64,000 nt of DNA from Takakia lepidozioides (Eukaryota > Streptophyta > Takakiopsida > Takakiales > Takakiaceae). The stretch is from NCBI GenBank assembly GCA_030704615.1, contig CM060734.1, positions 4,774,001 to 4,838,000 of the forward strand. Reading direction: 5' to 3'. Both the position numbers and the translations under genes were made by a program. Every line of letters starts with the position of its first letter. The first letter of the stretch is position 1. The notes beneath the pieces were generated by a model. The model was not told the origin of the DNA, searched no databases, and saw nothing but the letters and a program-made list of their open reading frames with translations. Below are positions 12,930 through 22,735 of this stretch, one piece after another.

Positions 12930-13640
12930 TCAGGGGCTGACGTTGGTAGTAAGACTTACGTTGGTATAAAACATTGATCTGGGTTTCCAGATATCCTCTA
13001 GAAATCCCTTCACACAAGCATCAATCTGCTGTGTGTGGTTTGCCCAGTAACTAGGCCCCAGAAGGGCCTGGGCTTTTGGCTCAGCCTCGAGACTTTCAAA
13101 GTTGGTAAACAGAGGAACAGGCACAATTCCCTTGATAGATTTGAGGAGAGCATCTCTCTGGTGAGAGAACCCTGGACAATGAAGCAGGAAATGAATATTG
13201 TCTTCGGGTTGCACACACAACGGGCAATTGCACTCTCCCTTTCCTCTCTGCTTCTGTTTGCTGTTCAAAGGTAGGCTTCCTGACCTGAGTTTAAATTTCA
13301 GTCTAGTGCCGAGAGTGGGTAGACCCTTGAGGTCATCCATGATGTCCTCCCCCATGTCACAGACTGGAAACAAGTTCAGGGAAGTTTTCTGCCTAACTTC
13401 ATTTTCATCAGACAATTTCATGGCAACAGACATGGCTTTGGACACTACAGCCTCTAAGTCAGGTTTATCCAGCAGGGTCAAGACTTGCGGGTCCAGATTC
13501 AGATCCTTGAGAATCTCTCCTACTCTCTTCTGCCAGGCTCTCCCTGTCCTCCAGGAAGCCTATTGCCATTGGGTGGACTTGATACGGGAGTACATTAATG
13601 TCTCTGTGACTAAATGCCGGCCTTGTGACCTCGTGTCTTT
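12930..13640 (-). pseudogene. Non-LTR retrotransposon (LINE) C-terminal fragment
   Basis: The minus strand encodes about 200 residues typical of the region after the reverse transcriptase of LINE-like elements: WQKRVGEILKDLNLDP, then LGTRLKFKLRSGSLPLNSK, then a zinc-binding motif C-P-L-C-x(6)-N-I-H-F-L-L-H-C. A TAG interrupts the upstream part (TQWQ*ASWRTGRAW). No reverse transcriptase or endonuclease core is found beside it, so it looks like a separate, 5'-truncated copy of a different type from the LINE at 39-43 kb. The likely 3' end is near 12930, where the frame closes. Confidence 0.62.
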
Positions 13641-14377
13641 GTTTGTTTCGACCTGAAGCGCTTTGCTCCAGGTAAGGTAGTGCATTGGATTTAGTTGGAA
13701 AGCTTGGGGCCTTTCCCTCTTTAGAATATGCCTACACGGGCCATTCCCTGCAACTCCCTGGAGTGTGATCTCTGAATGGTAACAAGCGGACCCCTACCGC
13801 TTGGGGGCAGCCCCTCCGCCCAAATTGGGCAGTCGTATGCTCTGTCTAGCATACTCGGCACTTGGGCTCGGGTTGGTTCCTGTGCTTAAACTTATAGCCT
13901 GCGACAAAAAATTTAAGCTCCTATCAACATCAACACTCCTCAGGGTGATTCCTGGGAATTGGTTACTTATGCCAAATCTAGGGCTTCATGTGTAGTTTTT
14001 GGGGTGAATCCCAGGATGGACGATGTGTCCTTTAAAACTACATGCTCTAGCTTAGGCTTGGATTTCATGGCTAATGGTTCCATCTCGAGACTTGATAACA
14101 GGGGTACGTTGAAGGTTGCAATGACCAAAAGTGCTTCTAATAGAGTCCCACATCAATTCAATCTCAAAGAAGTTCGTCCCTTGACTGGCTGGAGAGCGGT
14201 CTTAGACATCGTTCGATTCGGAAGTGGCGCATAGAAAAATTCCATAATGAGGAGGTCAAGGCTGAGTATGTCCAGGCCTTGCAAGAGGCTCTCCCTCATT
14301 TTGTCCAATCGCTCCCCCCCCCCCAAAACCGGAAGCTAATCTCAATGGAAGGACAGACAAAACATCAGGTTTCATAC
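13641..14377. other. No recognisable gene
   Basis: A plus-strand open frame at 13959-14234 (about 91 residues, with VVFGVNPRMDDVSF and NRVPHQFNLKEVRPLTGW) has plausible composition but matches no family I know. It may be part of a retroelement. Confidence 0.25.
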
Positions 14378-14418
14378 CCTCTGAAATTGAGCGCGTCAAC
14401 GCACTCAGTTGTGAAGGG
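14378..14418. repeat. Short palindromic repeat, copy 1
   Basis: CCCTCTGAAATTGAGCGCGT is followed by CAACGCACTCAGTTGTGAAG; the arms pair around a TCAA centre. Member of a dispersed family (other copies at 14523, 14651, 16103, 17288 and 17515). Confidence 0.6.
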
Positions 14419-14522
14419 TTTTGATTTGCCCAATGGAAGTAAGTGTGTCCAGACATGCAACAAACATGAACTACCCTCCAAAACCAGAAGCATGACTCAA
14501 GGGGGACGAACCACAGCTGCGT

Positions 14523-14576
14523 TTGTGGCCCTCTGAAACTGTGTGCGTCAACGCACTCAATTTTGGAGGGCCACAA
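14523..14576. repeat. Short palindromic repeat, copy 2 (longest arms)
   Basis: Arms start TTGTGGCCCTC and end GAGGGCCACAA, with core GTGTGCGTCAACGCACTC; about 54 bp in total. This copy shows most clearly that the unit is a complete mini fold-back. It is followed directly by a T-rich run (14581-14625). Confidence 0.7.
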
Positions 14577-14650
14577 GTGGTTTTTTGTTTTTTGTTTTTG
14601 TTTTTGTTTTTTTGTTTTTTTTTCACTTGGGTTCTCCCTCCTTTCCTGCC

Positions 14651-14682
14651 TAGAACTGAGTGCGTCAATGCACCCAATTTCT
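14651..14682. repeat. Short palindromic repeat, copy 3 (degenerate)
   Basis: Core GAGTGCGTCAATGCACCC; arms are shorter and mismatched at two places, each a C/T or G/A difference from the other copies. Confidence 0.5.
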
Positions 14683-15109
14683 TCACTCATAAAATAGCTC
14701 CGTAAACGCATATTGAAGTTTGAAAGACGTCTCTCACTGCTCAGACTTCCCGGACCTTCCGGTTCGAGGTTTTTCACATTGTGCAACAAAATTTTGAGGA
14801 AACCACTTGGCAGCACATGCGTACTCTTACATTTTTGACCCATAACCAATGTTAGGCATCAGTGTCGTGCCCTTCATCTAGCATTGAAGCCAATAGTGCA
14901 TACCTATTGCATCCATAAGGCTTGCACCTAAAACTTTAGCTCATGCAAAAATGACAGAGTGATGTGAAATGAAGACATAAATACAGACATAAGTCATATT
15001 TGCAAATGCATACAAGCCTTGAAATTGAGGAACGAGCGTTCAACGACATTACCAGGCATGAATGCCGGAATTGTATTACATAAATGTGTGGGAACACAGT
15101 AGGTGTGGC
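14683..15109. other. Stretch downstream of the methyltransferase-like gene
   Basis: The minus strand around 14690-14850 has an open frame (with FLKILLHNVKNLEPEGPG) that might be a further 3' exon of the neighbouring methyltransferase-like gene. I cannot join it and see no domain in it. Confidence 0.25.
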
Positions 15110-16102
15110 ACTTGCCACATGCCCAGAACCAAAACCGGACTACATTGACACATGCTCTCAATCACTACAACTATCCCCTGAAACTGTGGCACTATCATCC
15201 ACGAAAACCCAAGCTCCTAGGTGCCTATTCTGCTTCCGAGCACACGGGGGAGATTTGTTCAACATCCGTTGTCGAGCAATGGCCTCAGCGTACTCTGGTA
15301 GGATGTACGAACGTGGAGGGCTGCACCAAAATCGGACTGAAAAACACAGACGTTCAAAGGAACAGCTTCCAATATCTTGACAACCAACGTGAGAGCAATG
15401 CATCAGCAAACATAGAAGAAAAGGGAATGGTGGGGGGTTGTGTTCTGGAACAAAGATTCATACAGAATTTCAACTTACTCACATGCGAAATCGTCGTCCA
15501 GGTCTTTGTCGCCCCCTTCGCTGATATCCACATGCACTGTACCCTCCTATTCCTGGACGGCAGGGGCTGGCCCTTGCAAGCCTGCAATGATGTCATTGAA
15601 AATATCCGCATCCCCTTCCATACCAAACAAATGCATGCCCCCAGCCTTGCAAGCATGGTACGAAGCGCCTGCAAGTCGATGTACTGTTAGCAAGATGTAA
15701 CAAACTCTGCAACAAGAAGAGAACACCAGAGATTGATCGGGGTCTAACCTGTCCCAAGAGTGAGGTCCACGACGCGCGACCCCGGATGAGAGCATGTCTA
15801 TATAAGTGTCTGAATAAAAGCTGGGCTCTTCTTCTTCGCCCCTCTCCATGGTGTGGAATTGGATTTTCTCAAACACACATTAGAATCCACGTAGTTGTAG
15901 TGAATGTCATCCACCACACGATCAAACCTGTCGTTGATAAAAAAAAACCTCCCCCATGAAGCCTGAATTCCTTCACTGACGCTGGAGTGGAAGCTGGCGA
16001 ATCCTGACGAGGCACACGTCTTAAAAAAGGCGGGTCTGCTCAAAAAGACATCACGAATCAGATAAGATATGATTCAAAATCCAACTCAGATGAGGGAGAT
16101 TT

Positions 16103-16148
16103 CACCCATCCGAAAATTGAGTGCGTCAACGCACTCAATTCCGGTGGG
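16103..16148. repeat. Short palindromic repeat, copy 4 (in an intron)
   Basis: Core GAGTGCGTCAACGCACTC inside arms ATTGAGTGCG/CGCACTCAAT, with looser outer pairing (CACC/GGTG). It lies between the 16194 donor and the 16035 acceptor of the methyltransferase-like gene. Confidence 0.65.
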
Positions 16149-17287
16149 GCCGAATTGCAAACAAATTGAAGCAGGAAAGAGAAGAAGGATTACCATTTGG
16201 GCAGTCACCCTTTGTCAGGTACAGGCTGTTCACACCATTCCACGTTTTGATGATCTTCATCCCCGAGGCCTTCAAATAGCTTGAAATCTCCCGATGGCAT
16301 TTCGTAGTGATGGACTGAATCATCAACAGACCCCCTCCATCCGACAGAAAGAACTTGCAAAAAGAGAAGACCCACCGCCAGTACCTTTCGTCAAATGCAT
16401 TCCAGGTTGGGCAAGTGCCAATGGGGAGAATGTCTGGTACCGCCTGCCCGTCCGGAATGTCAACAATTACCATGTCTGCAGCACACGGCTTCTGAGCACC
16501 ATTCACCCAATCCCGCCCCGACGAAACCTGCAAACAGAGACGACAAAAATTCAAAACCACATCTAAGATGGGAAATTCGCAACAGTAAAGGTGGGAACTT
16601 TTGCAACAGCGAAGATGGGAAATTTGCTTACCGACTCCAGAAAAGCACTCATCTTAACCCATGTTGGAGAGGGATCTCCAGTGTAGCCACCTTTCCTCAT
16701 CTCCATCATGGCAAGGAAGGAGTCGTTGACAAGCTCGCATCTACATTCTCGGTTGATTCGGGATGGGTGCTCCACTGCGTCGTATGGCTCAAACTTCCCG
16801 TTGCGTTTGCGATTCTTGGTTGCGATTGGGGTCTGGGAACCAACATCTACTGCAGCATCCCCTTGGGCGCTCTTCTCCTTCCCTTTGTATTTTGTGCCCT
16901 TTCCCTTCCCCTTCCCTCTCGCCGGAGTGTTAGTGGCTGCAGGTTCCTTCTCAGCAAGGTTTTGCAGGTTTCTATCATGCAGTTCCCTGTCTGTTAAAGG
17001 AGCCAAGGACTCCGCATTGTCATTCTGGTTTCGTGTCTACAACTCATACCATGGGCAATCTGATTTGGGTATGTCGAGATACCAGCAGCAGTCCTTGAGG
17101 TGATATCTACCGTAATCCATGAGGATTGCTGCAGTGTACATGGTATGGCTATTGGAGGAGTCAGCCCACAAGTCGATGAAGCCTAGGTACTTGCTGAGGT
17201 TGTTCCCATGAATCAGAACGTTCTTGATATACCTACAGAACAATGCAGGCACAGTATCAGAAAGTGGAGGAGAAACTACATGATGTG

Positions 17288-17335
17288 TGGCCCCTAAAAT
17301 CTGTGTGCGTCAACACACACATTTTTTGGGGTCCA
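17288..17335. repeat. Short palindromic repeat, copy 5 (in an intron)
   Basis: TGGCCCCTAAAATCTGTGTG, centre CGTCAACA, then CACACATTTTTTGGGGTCCA. Outer arms TGGCCCC/GGGGTCCA are nearly complementary. Confidence 0.6.
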
Positions 17336-17514
17336 ATAAAAGTTGACAAACAAGCACACAACGGGAAAACAACTTAATAAACGTCAGAAGACAATTGAAG
17401 GTAGAGGTCAGAAAACAAGAACTCATAACATGAAAAACAAACCAGATAGGCAGCGGGTCTCCAAGAAACGAGCCTGCATTGAATGAGACATAGGAAAAAC
17501 AGTCCAGAGATCTA

Positions 17515-17559
17515 GCCCTCCAAAAATGAGTGCGCTGACGCACGCAATTTTGGAGGGCC
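17515..17559. repeat. Short palindromic repeat, copy 6
   Basis: GCCCTCCAAAAATGAGTGCG, centre CTGA, then CGCACGCAATTTTGGAGGGC. The stem is nearly perfect over about 20 bp. Confidence 0.65.
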
Positions 17560-18439
17560 ATAAAGGAAGAAGATGAACCTGCTTAGTTCAAACGACCCAC
17601 TTGTACAGGACCCTTTTCATGGCTCCCTCGGCTCCGAACTGCTGCTCGAACTCTTTTGTGCGGGATATGCCCCCCCCCTGGCAAACTCTCTGAAGAAACA
17701 GTTACTCCACGCTATCGCCTTCCACTGTCTCAAGTAATCTTCCAGAGTATCTTCGGGCAAGATCATAGCTGCTTCTCCAGCACCTGGTTTGCACGAGCTT
17801 CAATCTGTCAAAAGACGCAATCCAAAATGTTAGAGTCCATACCAGGGAAGATCCTTATGTCAATTCAAGAAAAGACAGTCCACAAGATTATCTGGCTCCA
17901 GTACGTGGCTTGTGCAGCCATGTATCGAAAACTTGATCGCTGAAGGGCCTGATGTGGCCAGTGTTTTCGTCTCTTTCCCCCTTTGGGAAGCAATATGTGT
18001 CCTTCATTGTTGGGTCAGAATTCCAAATCTCCAACCATTTAACTTTCTGCTCGGAATCCACCACTGCAGTTGACAAGCGATGCAGCTTTTCCTGTGCCAT
18101 CTCTGGCTTGGTGTTGTTGTTCCAGTGGTTCCTCACCTCGTTCAAGAATTGAGGCCCAGCAGTACAAAGATGCCAAAAGCATGGCGGAGACGAATACTTT
18201 GTTCCAGTCAATTCGTGCCTGGTGGTTCTCATCTGGGGCTGTATCAGAAGACAGTATGAGAGCGCTGGAAGACTGGCTAACATTTTGGCACTTCCGGTAC
18301 AGACAATGGGGAGCATGCATGGACAACGGTACCTGAATTTCAAATCATGAATTCTCATTGGCTTTGTATGCATTTCCAATCATGTATGTTGTCGTGGGGT
18401 GCACCTGTTTGTTCTCATGTGTGTTTTCCCTTTCTGCAG

Positions 18440-20518
18440 CACTTGTCAATTGAGGATGGCGGACATGCCCTCTTGCAATCTAGCGGAGACAGTGCACAAT
18501 GCGTGGTTGCAGCAGTCTGGAAAGCGGGGTGGGATTTGTATCTGGCAACGGCAAATGATCTCATCCGAGTTCTGCAGCAACAAACGAGATATCGCGATTT
18601 CTTGAAATACAGCCTCGGCAATCCAAGCGAAACTCGTTTTGCCACTAACTTCTTGATGGTGGATCGGTTGGTGACGGTGAAGAGCAGTCTGGAGCACACC
18701 ATCATCGATCCTCAAAGGGATGCGTACACACGGACATTGCGGGACTCCAGAAAAACCAAGTCATTGGGCAAAAGTCGAAAAGTTCGAAATAGCATTCGCA
18801 GCAATGATTTCTGGAAGAAATGTAAAAACTTTGTTTATATGGTTGAGCCGGTGTTAATCGTCTTGCGGGAGTTTGATGGAAAGCAACCAGTAATGGGCAA
18901 GGCATGGTTACTAATGCAAAATCTTGAGAAGCACGTCCAATCCTTGAGGCATCCTCCCTTCTCCTTGGAACATGAACTTGCGGACAGTGCTGATGATGCA
19001 TTTTACGACCGTCGTTCGATGGTTCGAACGGACTTGCATTATGCGGGGGCTTTGCTCAATCCATTCTTGCTCAACAATACCATGCTCCGAGACGACGCTC
19101 ATGCCAAGGCCGGCCTCGTGCGAGTGCTCATGCGACTGGCTCCGCCGAACCATGCAGAGAGAGCTATATCCAAGTATCAATGCTTCTCAGATCGCCGAGA
19201 CCCTTTTGAGGACATGTCGGATCCAAAAGAGCTCAATATGCTGCCACATGAATGATGAGATCTGATTGGAGCTGGAGCAAGAACATTGGCTCTCATTGCG
19301 AAGCGTATTCTTGCTCAAGTTTGCTCTGCCTCATCTTGCGAACGCAATTAGAGCAGTTACTCATTTGTTCACAACAAGATTCGCAACAGGTTGAATCCCA
19401 CGAGGGCTGACAAATTGGTGTATGTGTATACCAATTGCCGACTGCTGCGTGAGAGGGCAGCGGGTGATGCTACAGCATGGTATAAGAGGAATTTGCATTC
19501 CGAAGACTCTGCTTCTGAGGCTGATTCGATGAGTGACGATACTAAGCCTCAGAGAGAACCATCTCAGAGGGAATCATCTGCCTCCGATAGTGAAGATAGA
19601 TCCGATGATGCTCCCGAAAATGTGTATGACCCGTTTACATTCACAGAGGAAGATGCTTATATCCAGCCGACCTTTGATGACCTTCTTGAAGAAGTGTGTA
19701 TCGCGGATGAAGATGAAGCTGCAATTGTGTCATCCCCAGAACATGGTCCTCAAAATGAAGTTGGGGTCGATCATCGCCCCCCACTACACGCTGAAGCCAC
19801 CGGTAGTGCTTCAATGGAGCTTAGGGGTGATGTACTGCCAGGACCGATCGACGTATGCAACCCTGTTCATACAAACGATGGTGTCGAACCCATTGTACAG
19901 TCGACGGGACGGAATCATGCCTCACCGATACGACCAGCTCCACTACAATGCCAAAACCGATCCAGTTCCCCATCAACACAGCGGGCATTAAGGAGCAACA
20001 GGGTTGATCTGTTTTCCACACGCATGCATCATTCTGCTGCATTGGTCCGGGCGGAAGTTGAAGCCTCGGATGATGACAACCTGTCACTACAATTCCACCT
20101 TAACCGACGTGTTGCGCAGCAGACCCGTGGTTTCTCACATGCCGGACCATCTAATGCCGATCCATCTCGGGCAGTCCCCCCTTCGGTACCTCCTTCGAGA
20201 CCACCTTCGATTGCGTCCCAAGTCCATAAACGACAGAGAACAGTCCAACCTTTTGTAGGCGATCGGCCCACAAACAACCCAGATACCGTGGATGGTATTC
20301 AAGACCGGAGCGGGAGTCGACCTCAGAGAGAACTAAATGTGGTTCGATGTCGCTTGCAGATTCAAAGGCCTGGACATATGAGGTCGGATAGGGAGGACAA
20401 TTCCAACACTGATCATGGCAACGGTGGTGAAGTCGAGGGTGACCCGGATTTTCAACCCATCGGAGCATTAGGATTAGGATCTTATTCGTCCCACCGTCGA
20501 AGCAGTAGAAGGAATTGA
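18440..20518 (+). pseudogene. hAT-family transposase, C-terminal part
   Basis: The exon opens after a TTTCTGCAG acceptor at 18431-18439 and stays in one frame to 20518. Seen: SETRFATNFLMVDRLVTVKSS and VEPVLIVLREFDGKQPVMGK (hAT central region), then a dimerisation (hATC) block RILAQVCSASSCERN..SSYSFVHNKIRNRL and ADKLVYVYTNCRLL, then a long acidic Ser/Pro-rich tail. Three stops break the dimerisation region: two TGA in tandem near 19253-19258 and a TAG near 19348; all sit where hAT proteins carry Trp, so TGG-to-TGA/TAG is the likely cause. The N-terminal zinc finger and 5' exons are not found; the upstream sequence is shared with the opposite-strand gene. No terminal inverted repeats or 8-bp target duplication were identified. 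Confidence 0.72.
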
Positions 20519-20782
20519 AGCAAAACAGCTGTAGGCATGCATCAGCACTTTTTAGTGGACATGTTTATATTTTTGTACTGAAGTAATACCAATGTGATCA
20601 TTATCACTATGAGTATTTGTATTGTTGTTGTGTATGTGTTGGAAAATAAAAGATGTTGCCCATGTGTATACCAGCCAAAATGTCGACCAAAGGCACCGTC
20701 ACTTGCTCATGTTTGTGTTCGGTGATTTGCTTGTGGAATGGAGAACAATTGTGCCATGCTGCATTCATTTTTATTTAAATGG
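20519..20782. other. Spacer between hAT gene and hairpin array
   Basis: AT-rich 3' flank of the hAT gene, no gene seen. Confidence 0.4.
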
Positions 20783-20804
20783 AGCGACCGCCAAGGTGGC
20801 GGTC

Positions 20805-20870
20805 GCTTCTACGAGGTCTGCCCTCCGCATGGAGCGAGGAATGAGAGAGGGGGGGGGCGCATATAAGCTC
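20805..20870 (+). promoter_or_regulatory. Promoter-like module, copy 1 (truncated)
   Basis: After a hairpin comes ACGAGGTCT, then GAGGAATGAG, a nine-G run and CATATAAGC. Same order as at 21110 and 22360. The sequence soon returns to hairpin units. Confidence 0.45.
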
Positions 20871-21109
20871 ACAGCCATTATTTTGGAAATGAAGCGACCG
20901 CCGTTACTGGCGGTCGTTTTTTTGTTTTTTTGGATAAAAATGGAGCGACCGCCATTAGGGGCGGTCGCCGTTATTGTTGTTTTTTGTAATTGCAGCGACC
21001 GCCATTACTGACGGTCGTTTTTTTTCTTTTTTTTGGCGAAATGGAGCGACCGCCATTTGTGGCGGTCGTTTTTTTTTTTAATTTAAATGAAGCGATCGCC
21101 ATGGTGACA

Positions 21110-21195
21110 GTCGCTTCAACGAGGTCTACCCTGCGTGTAGAGTGAGGAATGAGGCCGGGGGGGGGCATATAAGCCCCCAGTCATTTTCCCCTCAC
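21110..21195 (+). promoter_or_regulatory. Promoter-like module, copy 2 (truncated)
   Basis: ACGAGGTCTACC, GTGAGGAATGAGG, a nine-G run, CATATAAGCC, then CCCCTCACTTCC. It is followed by more hairpins instead of a gene. Confidence 0.45.
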
Positions 21196-22359
21196 TTCCA
21201 TTACTGGTAGTTTTTGTTTTTACAAAATGCAGCGACCGCCATTTCTGGCGGTCGCTGTAATGGTTATTTTTTAAGATGCAGCGACCGCCATTACTGGCAG
21301 TCGCTTTTATTTTTTTATTTTTGAAAATGGGGCGACCGCCATTACTGGCGATCGCTTTTATTTTAATTATTTTGGAAATGAAGCGACCGCCTATGTTGGC
21401 GGTCGCTTATTTATTTTAAAGTTTTTGAAAATGAAGCGACCGCCTATGTTGGCGGTCGCTTATTTATTTTAAATGTTTTTAAAATGAAGCGACCGCCTAT
21501 GCTGGCGGTCGCTTATTTATTTTAAAGTTTTTGAAAATGAAACGACCGCCTATGGTTGCGGTCGCTTATTTATTTTAAATGTTTTGAAAATGAACTGACC
21601 GCCAATGCTAGCGGTCGTTTTTTTTTTTAATTTTTTTAAAAATGAAGCGACCGTCTATGTTGGTGGTCGCTTATTTTTTTTAAAGTTTTTGAAAATGAAG
21701 CGACCGCTTATGTTGGCGGTCGCTTATTTATTTTAAATTTTTTGAAAATGAAGCGACCGCCTATGTTGGCGGTCGCTTATTTATTTTAAATGTTTTGAAA
21801 ATGAAGCGACCGCCTACGCTGGCGGTCGCTTATTTTTTTTTAATTTTTTTTTAATGAAGCGACCGCGTAACGGTCGGACTTTTTATTTTAAAGTTCTTGA
21901 AAATGAAGCGACCGCCTATGTTGGCGGTCGCTTATTTATTTTAAATGTTTTGAAAATGAAGCGACCGCCCATGCTGGCGGTCGCTTATTTATTTTAAATT
22001 GTTTTTAAATGAAGCGACCGCCTATTTTGGCGGTCGCTTATTTATTTTAAAGTTTTTGAAAATGAAGCGACCGCCTATGTTGGCGGTCTCTTATTTATTT
22101 TAAATGTTTTGAAAATGAAACGACTGCCCATACTGGCAGTCGCTTATTTATTTTAAATTGTTTTTAAGTGAAGCGACCGCCTATGTTGGCGGTCGCTTAT
22201 TTTTTTTAAAGTTTTTGAAAATGAAGCGACCGCCTATGTTGGCGATTGTTTTTTTTTTTTTTTTTTTTTTCCCCCCGAAAATGGAGCGACCGCCACTTTT
22301 GGCGGTCGATTATTTTTTTATTTTCCGGAAAATTGAGCGACCACCAAGTTGGCGGTCAC

Positions 22360-22450
22360 TTCTAGAAGATTCGTCCTACACGTGGCCTGAGAAATGAGGG
22401 TGGGGGCGGGGGGATATAAGCCAAGGGAGGCTTATTCTCCCCTCACTTCC
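22360..22450 (+). promoter_or_regulatory. Promoter-like module, copy 3, likely core promoter of the RING gene
   Basis: GAGAAATGAGGGTGGGGGCG, then GATATAAGCC (ATATAA at 22414-22419), then CCCCTCACTTCC. It lies about 320 bp before the ATG at 22736 and is the only one of the three copies directly upstream of a gene. Confidence 0.5.
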
Positions 22451-22735
22451 TCTCCACACAACTTCTGTTTGCGTGACATTTCATTATTCCACGACACGTA
22501 GTCACGTGGAGAAGGAGGCCATTGGTTGGGTGAGGGGTATTTTTTGCCACAATTTTTGTGAGGTCGTTGCAGAATGCTCCCATAGATCCTCCTCTGGCTT
22601 CCAGGATCATTTTATTCTACAAAATTAGCTTTTATGAACTATTTTCACACCTACTCAAATCTACTTAACGGGGGAAGGATTTAGAGTTACGTCTTTTTAG
22701 AAAACCTCGTTTAGTGTTGCTCCGATTGTTGTAGG

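Larger units (their letters stand above)
15110..18170 (-). pseudogene. DNA amino-methyltransferase-like gene (beta-type motif order), decayed, multi-exon
   Basis: Minus-strand exons with consistent GT..AG ends: about 18170-17890 (KVKWLEIWNSDPTMKDTY..), 17830-17590 (uncertain), 17232-16632 (basic KGKGKGTKYKGKEK linker), 16527-16194, 16035-15749, 15668-15479, and 15336 to about 15110. Exon 16527-16194 carries AADMVIVDIPDG, in the place of the D/N/S-PP-Y catalytic motif IV of N6-adenine/N4-cytosine methyltransferases. Exon 16035-15749 ends in RVVDLTLGTG and joins GASYHACKAGG..LFGMEGD, which fits the SAM-binding motif I. Motif IV before motif I is the beta-class order. Defects: amber stops at 17037-17039, 15798-15800 and 15547-15549, more stops near 15130-15160, a slip in the A-run near 15940, and a non-canonical DIPD. 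Whether it is a host gene or transposon cargo is unclear. Palindromic repeats sit in its introns. Confidence 0.55.
20783..22359. repeat. Array of about 28 GC-rich hairpin units
   Basis: Each unit carries GCGACCGCC, a 4-7 nt loop, then GGCGGTCGC. From 21360 on, units repeat every 50-55 bp with a T/A-rich spacer (TTATTTATTTTAAATGTTTT) and ATGAA before the stem; earlier units have ATGGA and T-runs. Most stems pair over nine bases. One unit (22121-22142) has a compensated change, CGACTGCC/GGCAGTCG; another near 21646 keeps pairing by two G-T wobbles. Two copies of a TATA-containing module (20805, 21110) are embedded and a third (22360) closes the array. No long open frame of its own. Confidence 0.9.

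Noticed and set aside
15798-17039. Recoded amber codons in the methyltransferase-like gene
   Set aside because: All the listed exon stops are TAG, which suggested stop-codon reassignment, but TGA and TAA stops of the same transition type occur in neighbouring elements, and the intact QWRF gene gives no support for recoding.
20783-22359. Possible CRISPR-like array because of regular spacing
   Set aside because: The spacers are repeats of one another rather than unique, and the sequence is nuclear eukaryotic with no cas genes.
22158-22397. Short plus-strand frame across hairpin units
   Set aside because: It is repetitive low-complexity text made by the hairpin array.
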